The notes: generated by a model from the sequence alone, not told the origin. A stretch of 64,000 nt of DNA from JACRDG01 sp963760985 (GCA_963760985.1 CAVXFM010000010.1:310001-374000), one strand, 5' to 3'; positions 28,101 through 36,237 are shown, counted from the stretch's first letter. Numbers and translations: made by a program.

Positions 28101-28517
28101 GCTTTGAACCTGTCCACAGACAAGTACGGCTTCTTTATGGAATTACATCCCAAGCTGGGCCCGGCTGAGACGTCTCTAGCCGGGATCTATCTTGCCGGCG
28201 GCGCTCAAGGACCGAAGGACATACCCGAATCCGTGGCTCAGGGCGGGGCCGCGGCTGCGGAAGTGCTTACCCTCTTCAGCGTGGGACAGGTGGAAATCGA
28301 ACCCACGGTAGCGACTCTGGACGAACGGCTTTGCACCGGCTGCAAGACCTGTGCGGGACTGTGTGCGTACAATGCCGTGTCGTTCAACGATGCAAGGAAA
28401 GTCGCGTCCATCAATCAGGCGCTCTGCCAGGGATGTGGAACCTGTGCGGCTGCCTGCCCGGTGGCGGCTATCAGAGTACAACACTATACACCAGAAACAA
28501 ATCTACGCCCAAATTGA
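25178..28517 (+). CDS. hdrA: HdrA with an inserted GltD/NfnB-like flavin domain (one frame break)
   Basis: About 1112 residues once the frame break near 26420 is joined; removing one G from ccggga gives FERLPDLGGMLRVGIPAYRLP, a canonical GltD stretch. Order: HdrA start (VYICHCGTNIGGTVD), FAD motif (LVVGGGIAGITAALKIAKAG), CSGCILTPK, ferredoxin motif CTGCGDCQEVCP; then a GltD/NfnB-like insert with CQAACPAGVNV, CVRPCETACKRG, a second dinucleotide motif (VAVIGAGPSGLSSAYYL) and a third (VVVIGGGNVAIDCARTALRLGA); then the rest of HdrA (CLACGLCCQCGECVRKCG, CVGSRDKSKGNEYCSKVCC) and two C-terminal ferredoxin motifs (CTGCKTCAGLC, CQGCGTCAAAC). HdrA bifurcates electrons at FAD. The insert adds a second flavin site and probably NAD(P)H binding. 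Known for some bacterial HdrA; rare in methanogens. Confidence 0.9.
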
Positions 28518-28532
28518 GGGGATTCTCGCATC

Positions 28533-28988
28533 ATGAGCGATTTTGAGCCTAAAATAATCGCATTCCTCTGCAATTGGTGCTCTTACGTGGCAGCAGATGC
28601 GGCCGGCGTGGGCCGCTTCCCGCAAAAGCCCAATGTCAGAGTGATCCGCGTATTCTGTTCGGGGATGGTCGATCCCAGCTACGTGCTCAAGGCCTTTGCC
28701 TCAGGAGCGGACGGGGTGCTTGTCGGTGGATGCCATCCCGGGGATTGTCACTACCTTGCCGGAAACATCAAGGCCTTGCGCCGTTCGTTTCTGTTACGAA
28801 AACTGCTTGCCGAATTGGGGGTTCAAGAGCAGCGATTCCGACTGGAGTGGATCGCGGCTTCAGAATCCCCCCTGTATGCCAAGGTGATGAACGCAATGAT
28901 CGAAGAGATTCGCGGCCTGGGGCCTTACATGCCTGTCAAGGCACCAAGTAACGAAAGGAGCGGCCTGAGTTGTCCAAAAAGCGCCTAG
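28533..28988 (+). CDS. mvhD: MvhD-like [2Fe-2S] electron-transfer subunit
   Basis: 151 residues. It matches the MvhD/FlpD family throughout: the start IIAFLCNWCSYVAADAAGVGR, RVFCSGMVDPSYVLKAF, GADGVLVGGCHPGDCHYLAGN. The five cysteines bind a [2Fe-2S] cluster. MvhD bridges the hydrogenase or dehydrogenase module to HdrA. It starts 15 bases after hdrA and its end overlaps the TTG start of the MvhG-like gene. The family is also found as BamF in the class II benzoyl-CoA reductase complex. Confidence 0.93.
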   Translation: MSDFEPKIIAFLCNWCSYVAADAAGVGRFPQKPNVRVIRVFCSGMVDPSYVLKAFASGADGVLVGGCHPGDCHYLAGNIKALRRSFLLRKLLAELGVQEQRFRLEWIAASESPLYAKVMNAMIEEIRGLGPYMPVKAPSNERSGLSCPKSA

Positions 28989-29947
28989 CCTTTTTTACCG
29001 GCACAGGCTGCTCGGCCTGTGACCACACGATCCTGGACATCCATTACCAGGTCAGTTCTCTCACGCGATGGGCTGAGATAGCGTTTTGGCCCTTTGTGCA
29101 AGGGAGCGGGTGGGACGATCTGGAGAGACCTGGCCAGGTCGACGTGTGTTTCTTTTCAGGAGCCATTCGGACCGAAGACGACCAGCGTGCCGCTCTCAGA
29201 CTGCGCGATAAATCGGCGATTCTCGTGGCCTGCGGTGCATGCGCTGCTTTTGGCGGCATGCCGGGGCTCGCGAACCTCGCACATGAAGTGCCGGAACTTT
29301 GTCAGGATGGTCCCGCTCAAGAGGATGTGCCTGCGTTGCCAAAAGTGCGGAAGCAGGTGGCAGCGCTGTCTCAGACGGTTGAAGTCGACTACTTCGTTCC
29401 GGGTTGCCCACCGCCTCGGAACCTCCTGTGGGCCGCGATCCAGTCATTGGTATGCGAAGGGCAATCTCTTGCCGGAGTTTCCTTTGCAGCGTCCAGACTA
29501 CCTGAGCCAATTGCCGCGTCTCTGACGTCAGGCGTGTTGCCGCCCCGGGGCAGCACTTTCGCCGGCGACAAGGCTGTGTGTGCGACCTGCTCCCGGCAAA
29601 AAGAGGAAAAACGATTTCAGCAGTTCAACCGTCCTTTTCAGATCAGCCCGGACCCGGGTCGGTGTCTGCTGGAACAGGGTGTCGTCTGTCAGGGGCTCGC
29701 GACCCGAGAAGGATGCGGAGGACTCTGTACTGCGGTGGGAGCCGGTTGTCGAGGTTGTTTCGGAAAGGCCGAGGCCGTGTTCGACCCCGGAGCCAAAATG
29801 GTTTCCGCGATCAGTTCCACATTTGATGCTGCCAATGCTGCGGAGATCGCGCAAATCAGCGACCGGTTCGTGGATTTGGCCGGCACATTCTACCGGTACA
29901 CTCTGCCCACGCAATGTGCCTTGATGTCCACGCGGACGGAGGAGTGA
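28970..29947 (+). CDS. MvhG-like [NiFe]-hydrogenase small-subunit homologue
   Basis: 325 residues from a TTG at 28970 with an aaaggag site upstream. The proximal cluster motifs of hydrogenase small subunits are present (TGCSACD near residue 12, ACGACAAFGG near 85, VPGCPPPRNLL near 140). Eight further Cys in the C-terminal third (CATCSRQ, CLLEQGVVC, CGGLC, GCRGCFG) fit two more [4Fe-4S] clusters. This makes a three-cluster wire as in MvhG. There is no Tat signal, so it is cytoplasmic. Its clusters look intact even though the partner large subunit has lost its NiFe site. Confidence 0.87.
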   Translation: MSKKRLAFFTGTGCSACDHTILDIHYQVSSLTRWAEIAFWPFVQGSGWDDLERPGQVDVCFFSGAIRTEDDQRAALRLRDKSAILVACGACAAFGGMPGLANLAHEVPELCQDGPAQEDVPALPKVRKQVAALSQTVEVDYFVPGCPPPRNLLWAAIQSLVCEGQSLAGVSFAASRLPEPIAASLTSGVLPPRGSTFAGDKAVCATCSRQKEEKRFQQFNRPFQISPDPGRCLLEQGVVCQGLATREGCGGLCTAVGAGCRGCFGKAEAVFDPGAKMVSAISSTFDAANAAEIAQISDRFVDLAGTFYRYTLPTQCALMSTRTEE

Positions 29948-29951
29948 GGCG

Positions 29952-31259
29952 ATGAATCGTATAACCCTTGAGCCTCTCCGGTGGATGGACGAGTCGGCAC
30001 GCATAGCGATTCTCACCATTGACGGCCGCGCCAAGAGCTATCTTCAGATAACCGGCTGGAAAGACGTAGGATCTTCATGTGTGGGGAGGCCGGTGGAAGA
30101 GCTCCCGCGTATTTTGACCATGCTCTCCGGTTCTCACCATCTGGTTTCAGCAATGGCACTGGACCGTTTGTTCCAAGTGCAGCCACCGGCTCTCGCGACA
30201 CACATGAGAGATGCCTTACTGCACACGCAATTTGTCACGAGTCATCTGAGAAAGCTCTACTTCTACCTCTGTTCCGTGGAAAACCCGTTTCTCACGTACC
30301 CCACGCGTGAGGTCGCGGGAAAGCGGTCAATAGTCCCTCATCGGCTGCTGGATCGCGTCATGGATCATGTGGCCTTGTCTCAAGAGGCAGCGACCATCCT
30401 GGGCGGCAGGCCGGATCATCCGGTTTCTGCGGTTCCTGGCGGGGTCGGTCGATTTCTCAAGGAACCCCACTACGCCAGGCTTGCGGAGATCGCGGAAGCC
30501 TGCCTGCGGTTCGCGGTGGAACTGACTTCGTTCCTCGGGCAAAGCGTATTCCAGGACAAAGATATTGCCGACGGGTTTGTCCCCGCACATTTCCCGCGGA
30601 TGTCCGGGCTCACCGCACCTGACGGAGCGGACAGCATAGCGGTCCAAGATCCGAAAGGAACCGAGGAGGAGCGCATCCCTCTGGACGAAATTTTCCAGAA
30701 AGTGGCCTTTCAGCGGGAGGCATGGACGTACAAGCCCTTCGCGTTTCTCAAAGACAAGGGTGGGAACACTCTTGAAACCGAGAATGGAAACGGCTTCTTT
30801 TTCGTGGGTCCATTGGCTCGACTGAATCGCGGCAACGAGTTGCCGTCTCCCAAGGCGGAAGAAGAACGGCAGCGCCTCATCGGGGATCTTGGTCCATTCC
30901 CTCATTTCAGTGTGGTGGCCGCGTATCGATCCCTCATGGTGGAACTCATCCAGGCTGCCGAGCGGATGGTTGAGCTGTGTGTGCAGGAAAAGCTTACCGG
31001 GCCGGCTATTCGTGTAGTGCCTTCTGCGATGAACGGGAAAGCCCTTGCGGCCATGGAATCTCCTGAAGGCCTTATCGCCCATTATTACGAGACCGACGAA
31101 CAAGGACTCGTCCAACAGATCCAGGTCCTGGATACGTCGGTAGCGAACAACGCTCTGAGGTGCTTGCTCGTCAGGAACGCGGTCGAGGAGTCGAAGGATT
31201 GCCTCACTGACCCGAAACAGATCAAGAGCAAGATCGAGACGAGCCTTCTCCCATTCTGA
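29952..31259 (+). CDS. MvhA-like hydrogenase large-subunit homologue without NiFe ligands
   Basis: 435 residues with the MvhA-type framework (SYLQITGWKDV, GRPVEELPRIL, SGSHHLVSAMALDRLF near residue 65). In true large subunits the stretch after PRI reads RICGxC; here it is LTMLSGSHHL with no Cys. The second site, DPCxxC, is absent because the protein stops just before it (KIETSLLPF). No CxxC occurs anywhere in the protein. Hydrogen chemistry is therefore ruled out, and maturation by endopeptidase is not needed. It probably folds as a scaffold for the MvhG-like subunit, as NuoD does in complex I. It starts four bases after the MvhG-like stop. Confidence 0.87.
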   Translation: MNRITLEPLRWMDESARIAILTIDGRAKSYLQITGWKDVGSSCVGRPVEELPRILTMLSGSHHLVSAMALDRLFQVQPPALATHMRDALLHTQFVTSHLRKLYFYLCSVENPFLTYPTREVAGKRSIVPHRLLDRVMDHVALSQEAATILGGRPDHPVSAVPGGVGRFLKEPHYARLAEIAEACLRFAVELTSFLGQSVFQDKDIADGFVPAHFPRMSGLTAPDGADSIAVQDPKGTEEERIPLDEIFQKVAFQREAWTYKPFAFLKDKGGNTLETENGNGFFFVGPLARLNRGNELPSPKAEEERQRLIGDLGPFPHFSVVAAYRSLMVELIQAAERMVELCVQEKLTGPAIRVVPSAMNGKALAAMESPEGLIAHYYETDEQGLVQQIQVLDTSVANNALRCLLVRNAVEESKDCLTDPKQIKSKIETSLLPF

Positions 31260-31342
31260 AAACGGCAGGGATCGGGGTTCTCTCGGACCTCGCGACGGAA
31301 ATACCTGCCAGGGATCTCGAATTGCCAGGAGGAAAAAAGCCC

Positions 31343-31831
31343 ATGATCAAAGCGTTGATCGTCGATGCCCAGAAATGTTCTGGCTGCAGGGCTTGTGAGA
31401 CGTATTGCTCGCTCAAGCACGAAGGATCGTGTGCTCCCTCAAAGGGAAGGATTCACGTGGTCAAGTGGGAACAGGACGCAGTCTTTGTGCCTGTGAATTG
31501 CATGCGGTGCCAGGAACCGGCGTGCGAGTTGGTGTGCCCCAGGCGTGCCACGTACCGAAATTTCACTACCGGAGCCATGCAAGTGGATCCCCATCGGTGC
31601 ATAGGCTGCCTGAGCTGTGTGGCCGCGTGTCCTTTTGGGGCCACATTTGTAGATCAGCAGACGGGAAAAGTTTTGAAATGCGACCTTTGCGATGGTGACC
31701 CAACGTGCGTGAAAGTATGTCCCACAGGTGCGCTCGCGTATGAAGAGCTTTCCAATGAAACGTATCTGAGATTACTCGAAAACGCGGACCGAATACCGTT
31801 GCTGGTCAAGCAGGCCATAGGGGAGCGATAA
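31343..31831 (+). CDS. Ferredoxin subunit paired with the AOR-family protein (HycB/BamC-like)
   Basis: 162 residues from the ATG at 31343 with an aggagg site 10 bases before it. Four cysteine groups for [4Fe-4S] clusters: CSGCRACETYCSLKH, CMRCQEPACELVCPR, CIGCLSCVAACPFG and CDLCDGDPTCVKVCPTG. The layout matches the small Fe-S partner of AOR-type tungsten enzymes, such as BamC. It ends one base before the AOR start, so the two are probably made as a pair. It would connect the tungsten site with the Hdr/Mvh-like module. Confidence 0.9.
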   Translation: MIKALIVDAQKCSGCRACETYCSLKHEGSCAPSKGRIHVVKWEQDAVFVPVNCMRCQEPACELVCPRRATYRNFTTGAMQVDPHRCIGCLSCVAACPFGATFVDQQTGKVLKCDLCDGDPTCVKVCPTGALAYEELSNETYLRLLENADRIPLLVKQAIGER

Positions 31832-31832
31832 C

Positions 31833-33728
31833 ATGTTTGGATGGGTAGGCAAAATACTCAAAGTTGACTTAAGCGGCGGCCGCATTTCCGTGGAGCCGAC
31901 CGAGCCCTATATCGAGGATTTCTTGGGCGGAAGAGGAATTGGTGTGCGGCTGGTGTACGATCACTACGTGCCGGGAACCGACGCCTTGGATCCTGAAAAT
32001 CCTCTCATTTTCAACATGGGGCCCTTGACGGGCACTGCCATACCGTCGTCAGGCAGGACCGACGTCACTGCTCTTTCTCCCATGGGCAATTTGAGGGGCA
32101 AATCCAACTTTGGCGGTTATTGGGGACCTGAGGCAAAGTACGCGGGATTCGACCACATTGTCATCACCGGCAAAGCGGAAAAGCCCTGTTACCTCTGGAT
32201 CAAAGACGGGAAAGCGGAAATACGGGACGCTGGACATCTATGGGGCAAGGACACCTTTGAGACGCAAAGGGCTATCCAGCAGGAGTTGGGGGACCCGGAG
32301 ATCAAATCCGTGTGTATCGGGCCTGCCGGCGAGAAACTGGTACGTTTCGCGTGCCTGATCACGGAAGCCGCGGGGGCCGCGGGCAGAACGGGCATAGGCG
32401 CGGTCATGGGTTCAAAGAATCTCAAGGCGGTTGCCGTGCGCGGCTCGGGAACGGTGGAAACTTGTCATCCTGACGAGCTGCTCAAGCTTTCCGTGGACGT
32501 CAACCGGGAGATCCGTGAGCATCCGTCCTGCAAAGAGCTATCCGTCTGGGGATGCGTGCGTTTTGTCTCGGTGATGTACCAACTGAGCTTTTTCCCCGTG
32601 GGGTACTTCGAGGATATCCATTGGGAAGACATCATCAACCACTATGGCGGCCCGGATTACGTGGAAAAGCACCAGCTCAAGAATGTCGGGTGCTTTGCCT
32701 GTCCTGTCCGCTGCAAGAATTTCCTGTCTGTCCCGGAAATAGGTAAGGGGCATACCACGTGTGAGCCTTGGAGCGGTTTTACCGGCTCGGTGTGGAACCT
32801 GAACATGGACGTTTTCTGGGAGGCCATATCTCTTACGAACAGGCTTGGGCTGGATTCTACGGAAACGTCCGCGTCCATCGGGTTGCTCATGGAGCTTTAC
32901 CATGAGGGCATTATTTCCGCGAAGGACACTGATGGCATTGCCATGGAGCGGGGCAGCAAGGAGGCGATACTCCAGACCATTGAAAAGATTGCCCACCGCG
33001 AAGGATACGGCGATCTCTTGGCGGAAGGCCAGATGACGGCAGCCAAGAGTTTCGGCCCTGCTGCAGTGGAGAAGGTGGATCTGGTCAAAGGACTGGCGCC
33101 CCATCCGTACGAATTCCGCGCGTATCATGCTTCAGCCCTCATGCAGGCAGTAGGCCATCGCGGGGATCCTCTTCCTCTGCGGGGAAGCATCCTCGAGTTC
33201 GAGTGGCACAACGCTCCGGATTGGTTCCAGCAGGTTGCCAAGTTGCAGTTCGGTAGCGAAGAGGCGGCAATTCCTTCATCGTACCAGGGAAAGGCGTTGT
33301 CTGCGATTATTTCGGAAAACCACCAGCGCATCGCGGACAGCTTGGGCGTGTGCACGTATCCGTACGGGCTGTTCGTCTTCCACGACGTGGAAAAGCCCTT
33401 TGAGTTCTTCAAGCTGGTCACCGGCAAGGATTGGGACATGGATCGGCTCTTCAAGATTGCAGAGCGCATGCGAAACCTGGAGCGGATGTTCGACGTCCGG
33501 CAGGGTTTGACAAGAGCCGAGGATACGCTGCCCAAGAAATTCTTCGAGCAACCGCTCGCCAAGGGGAAGTATGAAGGTGCAGTCCTGGATAGGGCAAAGT
33601 TCGAGGGCATGAAGGACGAATACTACGAATTGCGGCAATGGGATAAAGCCACGGGAATTCCTACTCGGGAAAAGCTCGAAGAGTTGGGGCTGAAAGACGT
33701 GGCGGACGAGCTCTTGAGCGCGAAGTGA
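31833..33728 (+). CDS. Tungsten-dependent aldehyde:ferredoxin oxidoreductase family protein (AOR/BamB-like)
   Basis: 631 residues. AOR family features: start GKILKVDLSGGRISVEP, FLGGRGIGVRLVYD, GPLTGTAIPSSGRTDV, cofactor-binding KSNFGGYWGPEAKYAGFDHIVITG, and the [4Fe-4S] motif CFACPVRCKNF near 290 with the fourth Cys in DSLGVCTYP near 510. Tungstopterin binding is expected. Members oxidise aldehydes to acids with ferredoxin, or, as BamB, reduce benzoyl-CoA. No CoA-ester gene lies nearby, so the substrate is open. Its location at the end of an Hdr/Mvh-like operon and its ferredoxin partner favour a multi-subunit complex rather than a free AOR. Confidence 0.92.
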   Translation: MFGWVGKILKVDLSGGRISVEPTEPYIEDFLGGRGIGVRLVYDHYVPGTDALDPENPLIFNMGPLTGTAIPSSGRTDVTALSPMGNLRGKSNFGGYWGPEAKYAGFDHIVITGKAEKPCYLWIKDGKAEIRDAGHLWGKDTFETQRAIQQELGDPEIKSVCIGPAGEKLVRFACLITEAAGAAGRTGIGAVMGSKNLKAVAVRGSGTVETCHPDELLKLSVDVNREIREHPSCKELSVWGCVRFVSVMYQLSFFPVGYFEDIHWEDIINHYGGPDYVEKHQLKNVGCFACPVRCKNFLSVPEIGKGHTTCEPWSGFTGSVWNLNMDVFWEAISLTNRLGLDSTETSASIGLLMELYHEGIISAKDTDGIAMERGSKEAILQTIEKIAHREGYGDLLAEGQMTAAKSFGPAAVEKVDLVKGLAPHPYEFRAYHASALMQAVGHRGDPLPLRGSILEFEWHNAPDWFQQVAKLQFGSEEAAIPSSYQGKALSAIISENHQRIADSLGVCTYPYGLFVFHDVEKPFEFFKLVTGKDWDMDRLFKIAERMRNLERMFDVRQGLTRAEDTLPKKFFEQPLAKGKYEGAVLDRAKFEGMKDEYYELRQWDKATGIPTREKLEELGLKDVADELLSAK

Positions 33729-33786
33729 TTCATATGACTCCTGTGAAGTAAGCGGGGCAAGTGTTCACCGCAAGGGATAAGTAATG

Positions 33787-33910
33787 AACCACGAAAACAC
33801 AAAGGCACGATTGGATCGATCGGCCTGCTCACCGATTTTGGTGGTGTTTGAAACCAGGGTAGTTTCAAGACGATTTTCCTTCGGCTTCGTGCGTGTGTGA
33901 CTTTGTGGTT
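33787..33910. repeat. Inverted-repeat element (family C)
   Basis: About 124 bases bounded by imperfect 24-base inverted arms (33787-33810 and 33887-33910, about 18 of 24 matched) of the form aaccac...ggcacga. No coding capacity. It looks like a small non-autonomous element or intergenic palindrome between the AOR gene and the DUF4242 gene. Confidence 0.5.
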
Positions 33911-33960
33911 TGTCGCTTCAGGTTCAACCAACGGTCGCTCTGAACAAGCAAGGAGGAGTT

Positions 33961-34236
33961 ATGCCCAAGTATGTGATCGAACGTGACCTGCCCGGTGCCG
34001 GTAGTCTTCCGGACGATCAGGTCCAGGCCATTTCCCGCAAATCTCGGGAAGTGCTGGACAAGCTGGGACCCGCGATACAGTGGGTGGAAAGCTACGTGAC
34101 CGACGACAAGATTTACTGTGTGTACATTTCGCCGAACGCGGACATGATCGTCAAGCACGCGAAGGAAGGCGGATTCCCTGCCAACCGCATCTCGGAGATT
34201 AAACGGGTCATCGATCCCACCACTGCGGAGGGTTGA
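33961..34236 (+). CDS. DUF4242-family small protein
   Basis: 91 residues, starting MPKYVIERDLPGAGSLP, which is typical of DUF4242, a ferredoxin-like-fold family. One studied relative (Streptomyces SCO4226) binds nickel. The conserved part includes IQWVESYVTDDKIYCVYISPNADMIVKHAKEGGFP. An aaggagg site lies just before the ATG. It stands between two short repeats after the AOR gene and may be transcribed with it or separately. The role here is unknown; a metal- or small-ligand-binding function is possible. Confidence 0.8.
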   Translation: MPKYVIERDLPGAGSLPDDQVQAISRKSREVLDKLGPAIQWVESYVTDDKIYCVYISPNADMIVKHAKEGGFPANRISEIKRVIDPTTAEG

Positions 34237-34403
34237 TGGCCTGGTGCGACAGACGTGTACCCGCTGCCTGAAGTTCCGACTTATTGCAGGTGCCAAAAGT
34301 TCTGACCGAATGGTCTGTGTTTTTGAAACAAGGCGGGGGGCCCGTGAACGAAGATCCGACGCGTTTGCGTCATACTTGGCAACAACCATGCCCCCGGTGT
34401 GGC

Positions 34404-34542
34404 ACAACGAACGATGAAAATGGCACCCTGTCCCGCGACCAGCGGGAGCTGTCAAGTGCTTGAAGTTCTTGGGGATGGGGGTTCGGGGGAAGGCCCTTCT
34501 TTCAAGAAGGGCCCTCCCCTGAAAATGCATTTTCATAGGAAC
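34404..34542 (+). repeat. Dispersed repeat with terminal inverted repeats and internal hairpin (family B, copy 1)
   Basis: Nearly the same sequence recurs at 59037-59176 in the same orientation. Internal boundaries are the 9-base inverted repeats atgaaaatg (34415) and cattttcat (34528). A strong hairpin lies in the middle (gaaggcccttct...agaagggcc). The apparent open frame across it has no family resemblance and is an artefact of the repeat reading into the next gene. Confidence 0.75.
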
Positions 34543-34584
34543 GGACATGACCGCCTCATCTTTCGCCGCGACGCAGGAGACCCT

Positions 34585-35254
34585 ATGAAAGCCGACATCA
34601 TCGAGGAGAAGGGGGCCATCCTCCAACGGGGCAACGAGACCTACGCCATTGCGCCGCACATTCCCGGCGGGTTCATTGATGTGCCTGCATTTAAGAAACT
34701 GGTGGATGTGGCGGAAAAATACCGGGCCACCGCGCTCAAACTGACCTCCGGACAGCGAATCGCCATCATAGGACTGAGAGAAGAAGACCTGGACAATGTC
34801 TGGAAAGAACTGCAAATGAGCATTGGGCATGCGATCGGGCTCTGTGTGCGCATGGTGAAGTTCTGTCCTGGCACCACGTTCTGCCGCCACGGCAAGCAAG
34901 ATGCCATGGGCGTGGGACTGAAACTGGACAAACTGTGACCACGGGTATCCCCTGCCTGCGAAATTCAAAATAGGCGTTGCAGGGTGCGAGTACGGTTGTG
35001 CAGCACCTCTGGTCAAAGAGATCGGCCTGAGGGGCATGCCGGGCGGCTGGTCCCTCTTCGCAGGCGGCACGTGTGGGGCCAAACCGAGGTTCGGAGACCT
35101 GATTGCAGAAGGCCTGAACGATCGAGAGGCAGAGGAAGCAGTCGGCAGGGTCGTACGCTTCTTTGAAGAATGTACCTGGGCGAAAAAGATGCGCCTGGGA
35201 AGGGTTATCGACAAGATCGGGATTGACGAATTCAAAAAGGCCGTTCACGCGTAA
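34585..35254 (+). CDS. Small siroheme sulfite reductase-like protein, copy 1 (one frame break)
   Basis: About 223 residues after joining two frames near 34935. Start ATG at 34585 (MKADIIEEKGAILQRGNETYAI). The siroheme/[4Fe-4S] ligands are CPGTTFC near residue 95 and, in the second frame, GVAGCEYGC near 130, the C-x5-C and C-x3-C pattern. Dropping the G in ctgtgacc gives LYHGYPLPAKFKIGVAGC, so the stop is probably a sequence error. Size and motifs match the low-molecular-weight assimilatory-type sulfite reductase of Desulfovibrio (about 24 kDa). The repeat just upstream may affect its expression. A paralogue follows 16 bases later. Confidence 0.8.
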
Positions 35255-35270
35255 CCTGAGGGCTGATGCT

Positions 35271-35966
35271 ATGAAAGATGACATCCTTTCCAAGGCTGCC
35301 ATTCTCCAGAGAGACGAAGAGACGTACACAATCGTGGCCCCGATGTTAGGCGGTGTCATGGACGTACAGACCGCTCGGCGCATCGCTGAAGTCAGTGAGG
35401 CGTACGGAGCAAAGACGCTCAAACTCACGGGGGCCCAGCGGCTGGCTCTCCTGGGAATCAAGGAACAAGACCTTGACGCAGTGTACGAGGCTCTGGGGGT
35501 AGCGCCTCAAAAGGGCGCGGCTCTTTGTCAGCAATATGTCAAGGCCTGCCCGGGAAACTCGTTCTGCACCCGAGGGCAGAGAGACACCATAAGCTTTGCA
35601 CAGCGGCTTGGTGAGCGGTTCCATCCGTTTCCCAAGATCACCGCCAAGGTGAAGATCGGTATTGCGGGCTGTTTTAATTCTTGCGTGGAACCTGCCATCA
35701 AGGACATCGGCCTCATCGGCCTGCCCAAGGGATGGATCGTCATGGTGGGCGGAGCGGGTGGCAAGGACCCCATGCTCGGGGAGGTCATCGCGAAGAATCA
35801 GAGCGACGACCAGGTCTTGGACATTGTGGATTCCGTGTTGAAATACTATCGAGGGGCGTCGCAGAGGGCACAGACCAGAAACTTGAGGCTCGGAGTCATC
35901 CTCAAGAAAGAAGGACTTGAGAGGCTTCGCCGAGTTGCCGGATTGGATGAATCAACCTCGGTGTGA
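35271..35966 (+). CDS. Small siroheme sulfite reductase-like protein, copy 2
   Basis: 231 residues from the ATG at 35271 (MKDDILSKAAILQRDEETYTIV). Ligand motifs CPGNSFC near 95 and GIAGCFNSC near 135 match copy 1. The ferrodoxin-like half-repeat (LKLTGAQRLALLGIKEQDLDAVYEALG) is typical of nitrite/sulfite reductase proteins. Intact, unlike copy 1. These small enzymes reduce sulfite by six electrons in vitro, but their role in cells is not settled. The pair may form a heteromer. Rubredoxin, encoded nearby, could be an electron donor. Confidence 0.88.
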   Translation: MKDDILSKAAILQRDEETYTIVAPMLGGVMDVQTARRIAEVSEAYGAKTLKLTGAQRLALLGIKEQDLDAVYEALGVAPQKGAALCQQYVKACPGNSFCTRGQRDTISFAQRLGERFHPFPKITAKVKIGIAGCFNSCVEPAIKDIGLIGLPKGWIVMVGGAGGKDPMLGEVIAKNQSDDQVLDIVDSVLKYYRGASQRAQTRNLRLGVILKKEGLERLRRVAGLDESTSV

Positions 35967-36063
35967 TGCCGGCTCCCATGGCGAAGAGCCCACCACAAAC
36001 GAGAAGAGTCGTCAATTCGACCGCATACCGGTATGAACCGGCCCGGTCGATGGAGGACATGTC

Positions 36064-36225
36064 ATGGCAAAATGGGAATGCACTGCGTGCGGACACGTGT
36101 ACGACCCGGCAGAGGGCGACCCTGAGCACGGGGTCGAGCCGGGAACGCCTTTTGAACATCTCCCGGATTCCTGGTTCTGTCCCAACTGCGGGGTGGGCAA
36201 GGAATTCTTCGAGATCCTCGAATAA
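36064..36225 (+). CDS. Rubredoxin
   Basis: 53 residues with the two iron-binding pairs CTACGHVYD and CPNCGVGKE, and the usual aromatic and acidic positions (DPAEGDPEHGVEPGTPFEHLPDSWFCP). It binds a single iron by four cysteines and carries one electron at low potential in the cytoplasm. A ggag site lies upstream of the ATG. It stands after the two small sulfite reductases and could serve them or an oxygen-defence pathway. Confidence 0.95.
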   Translation: MAKWECTACGHVYDPAEGDPEHGVEPGTPFEHLPDSWFCPNCGVGKEFFEILE

Positions 36226-36237
36226 GGAAGAGCAGCG

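Noticed and set aside
34399..34584. N-terminal extension of the first sulfite reductase (frame starting in the repeat)
   Set aside because: The same residues appear at 59033 from the other repeat copy, so this part comes from the repeat, not the gene.
33865..35235. 456-codon minus-strand frame across the DUF4242 and sulfite reductase genes
   Set aside because: Opposes two well-supported genes and crosses a repeat; no motif.
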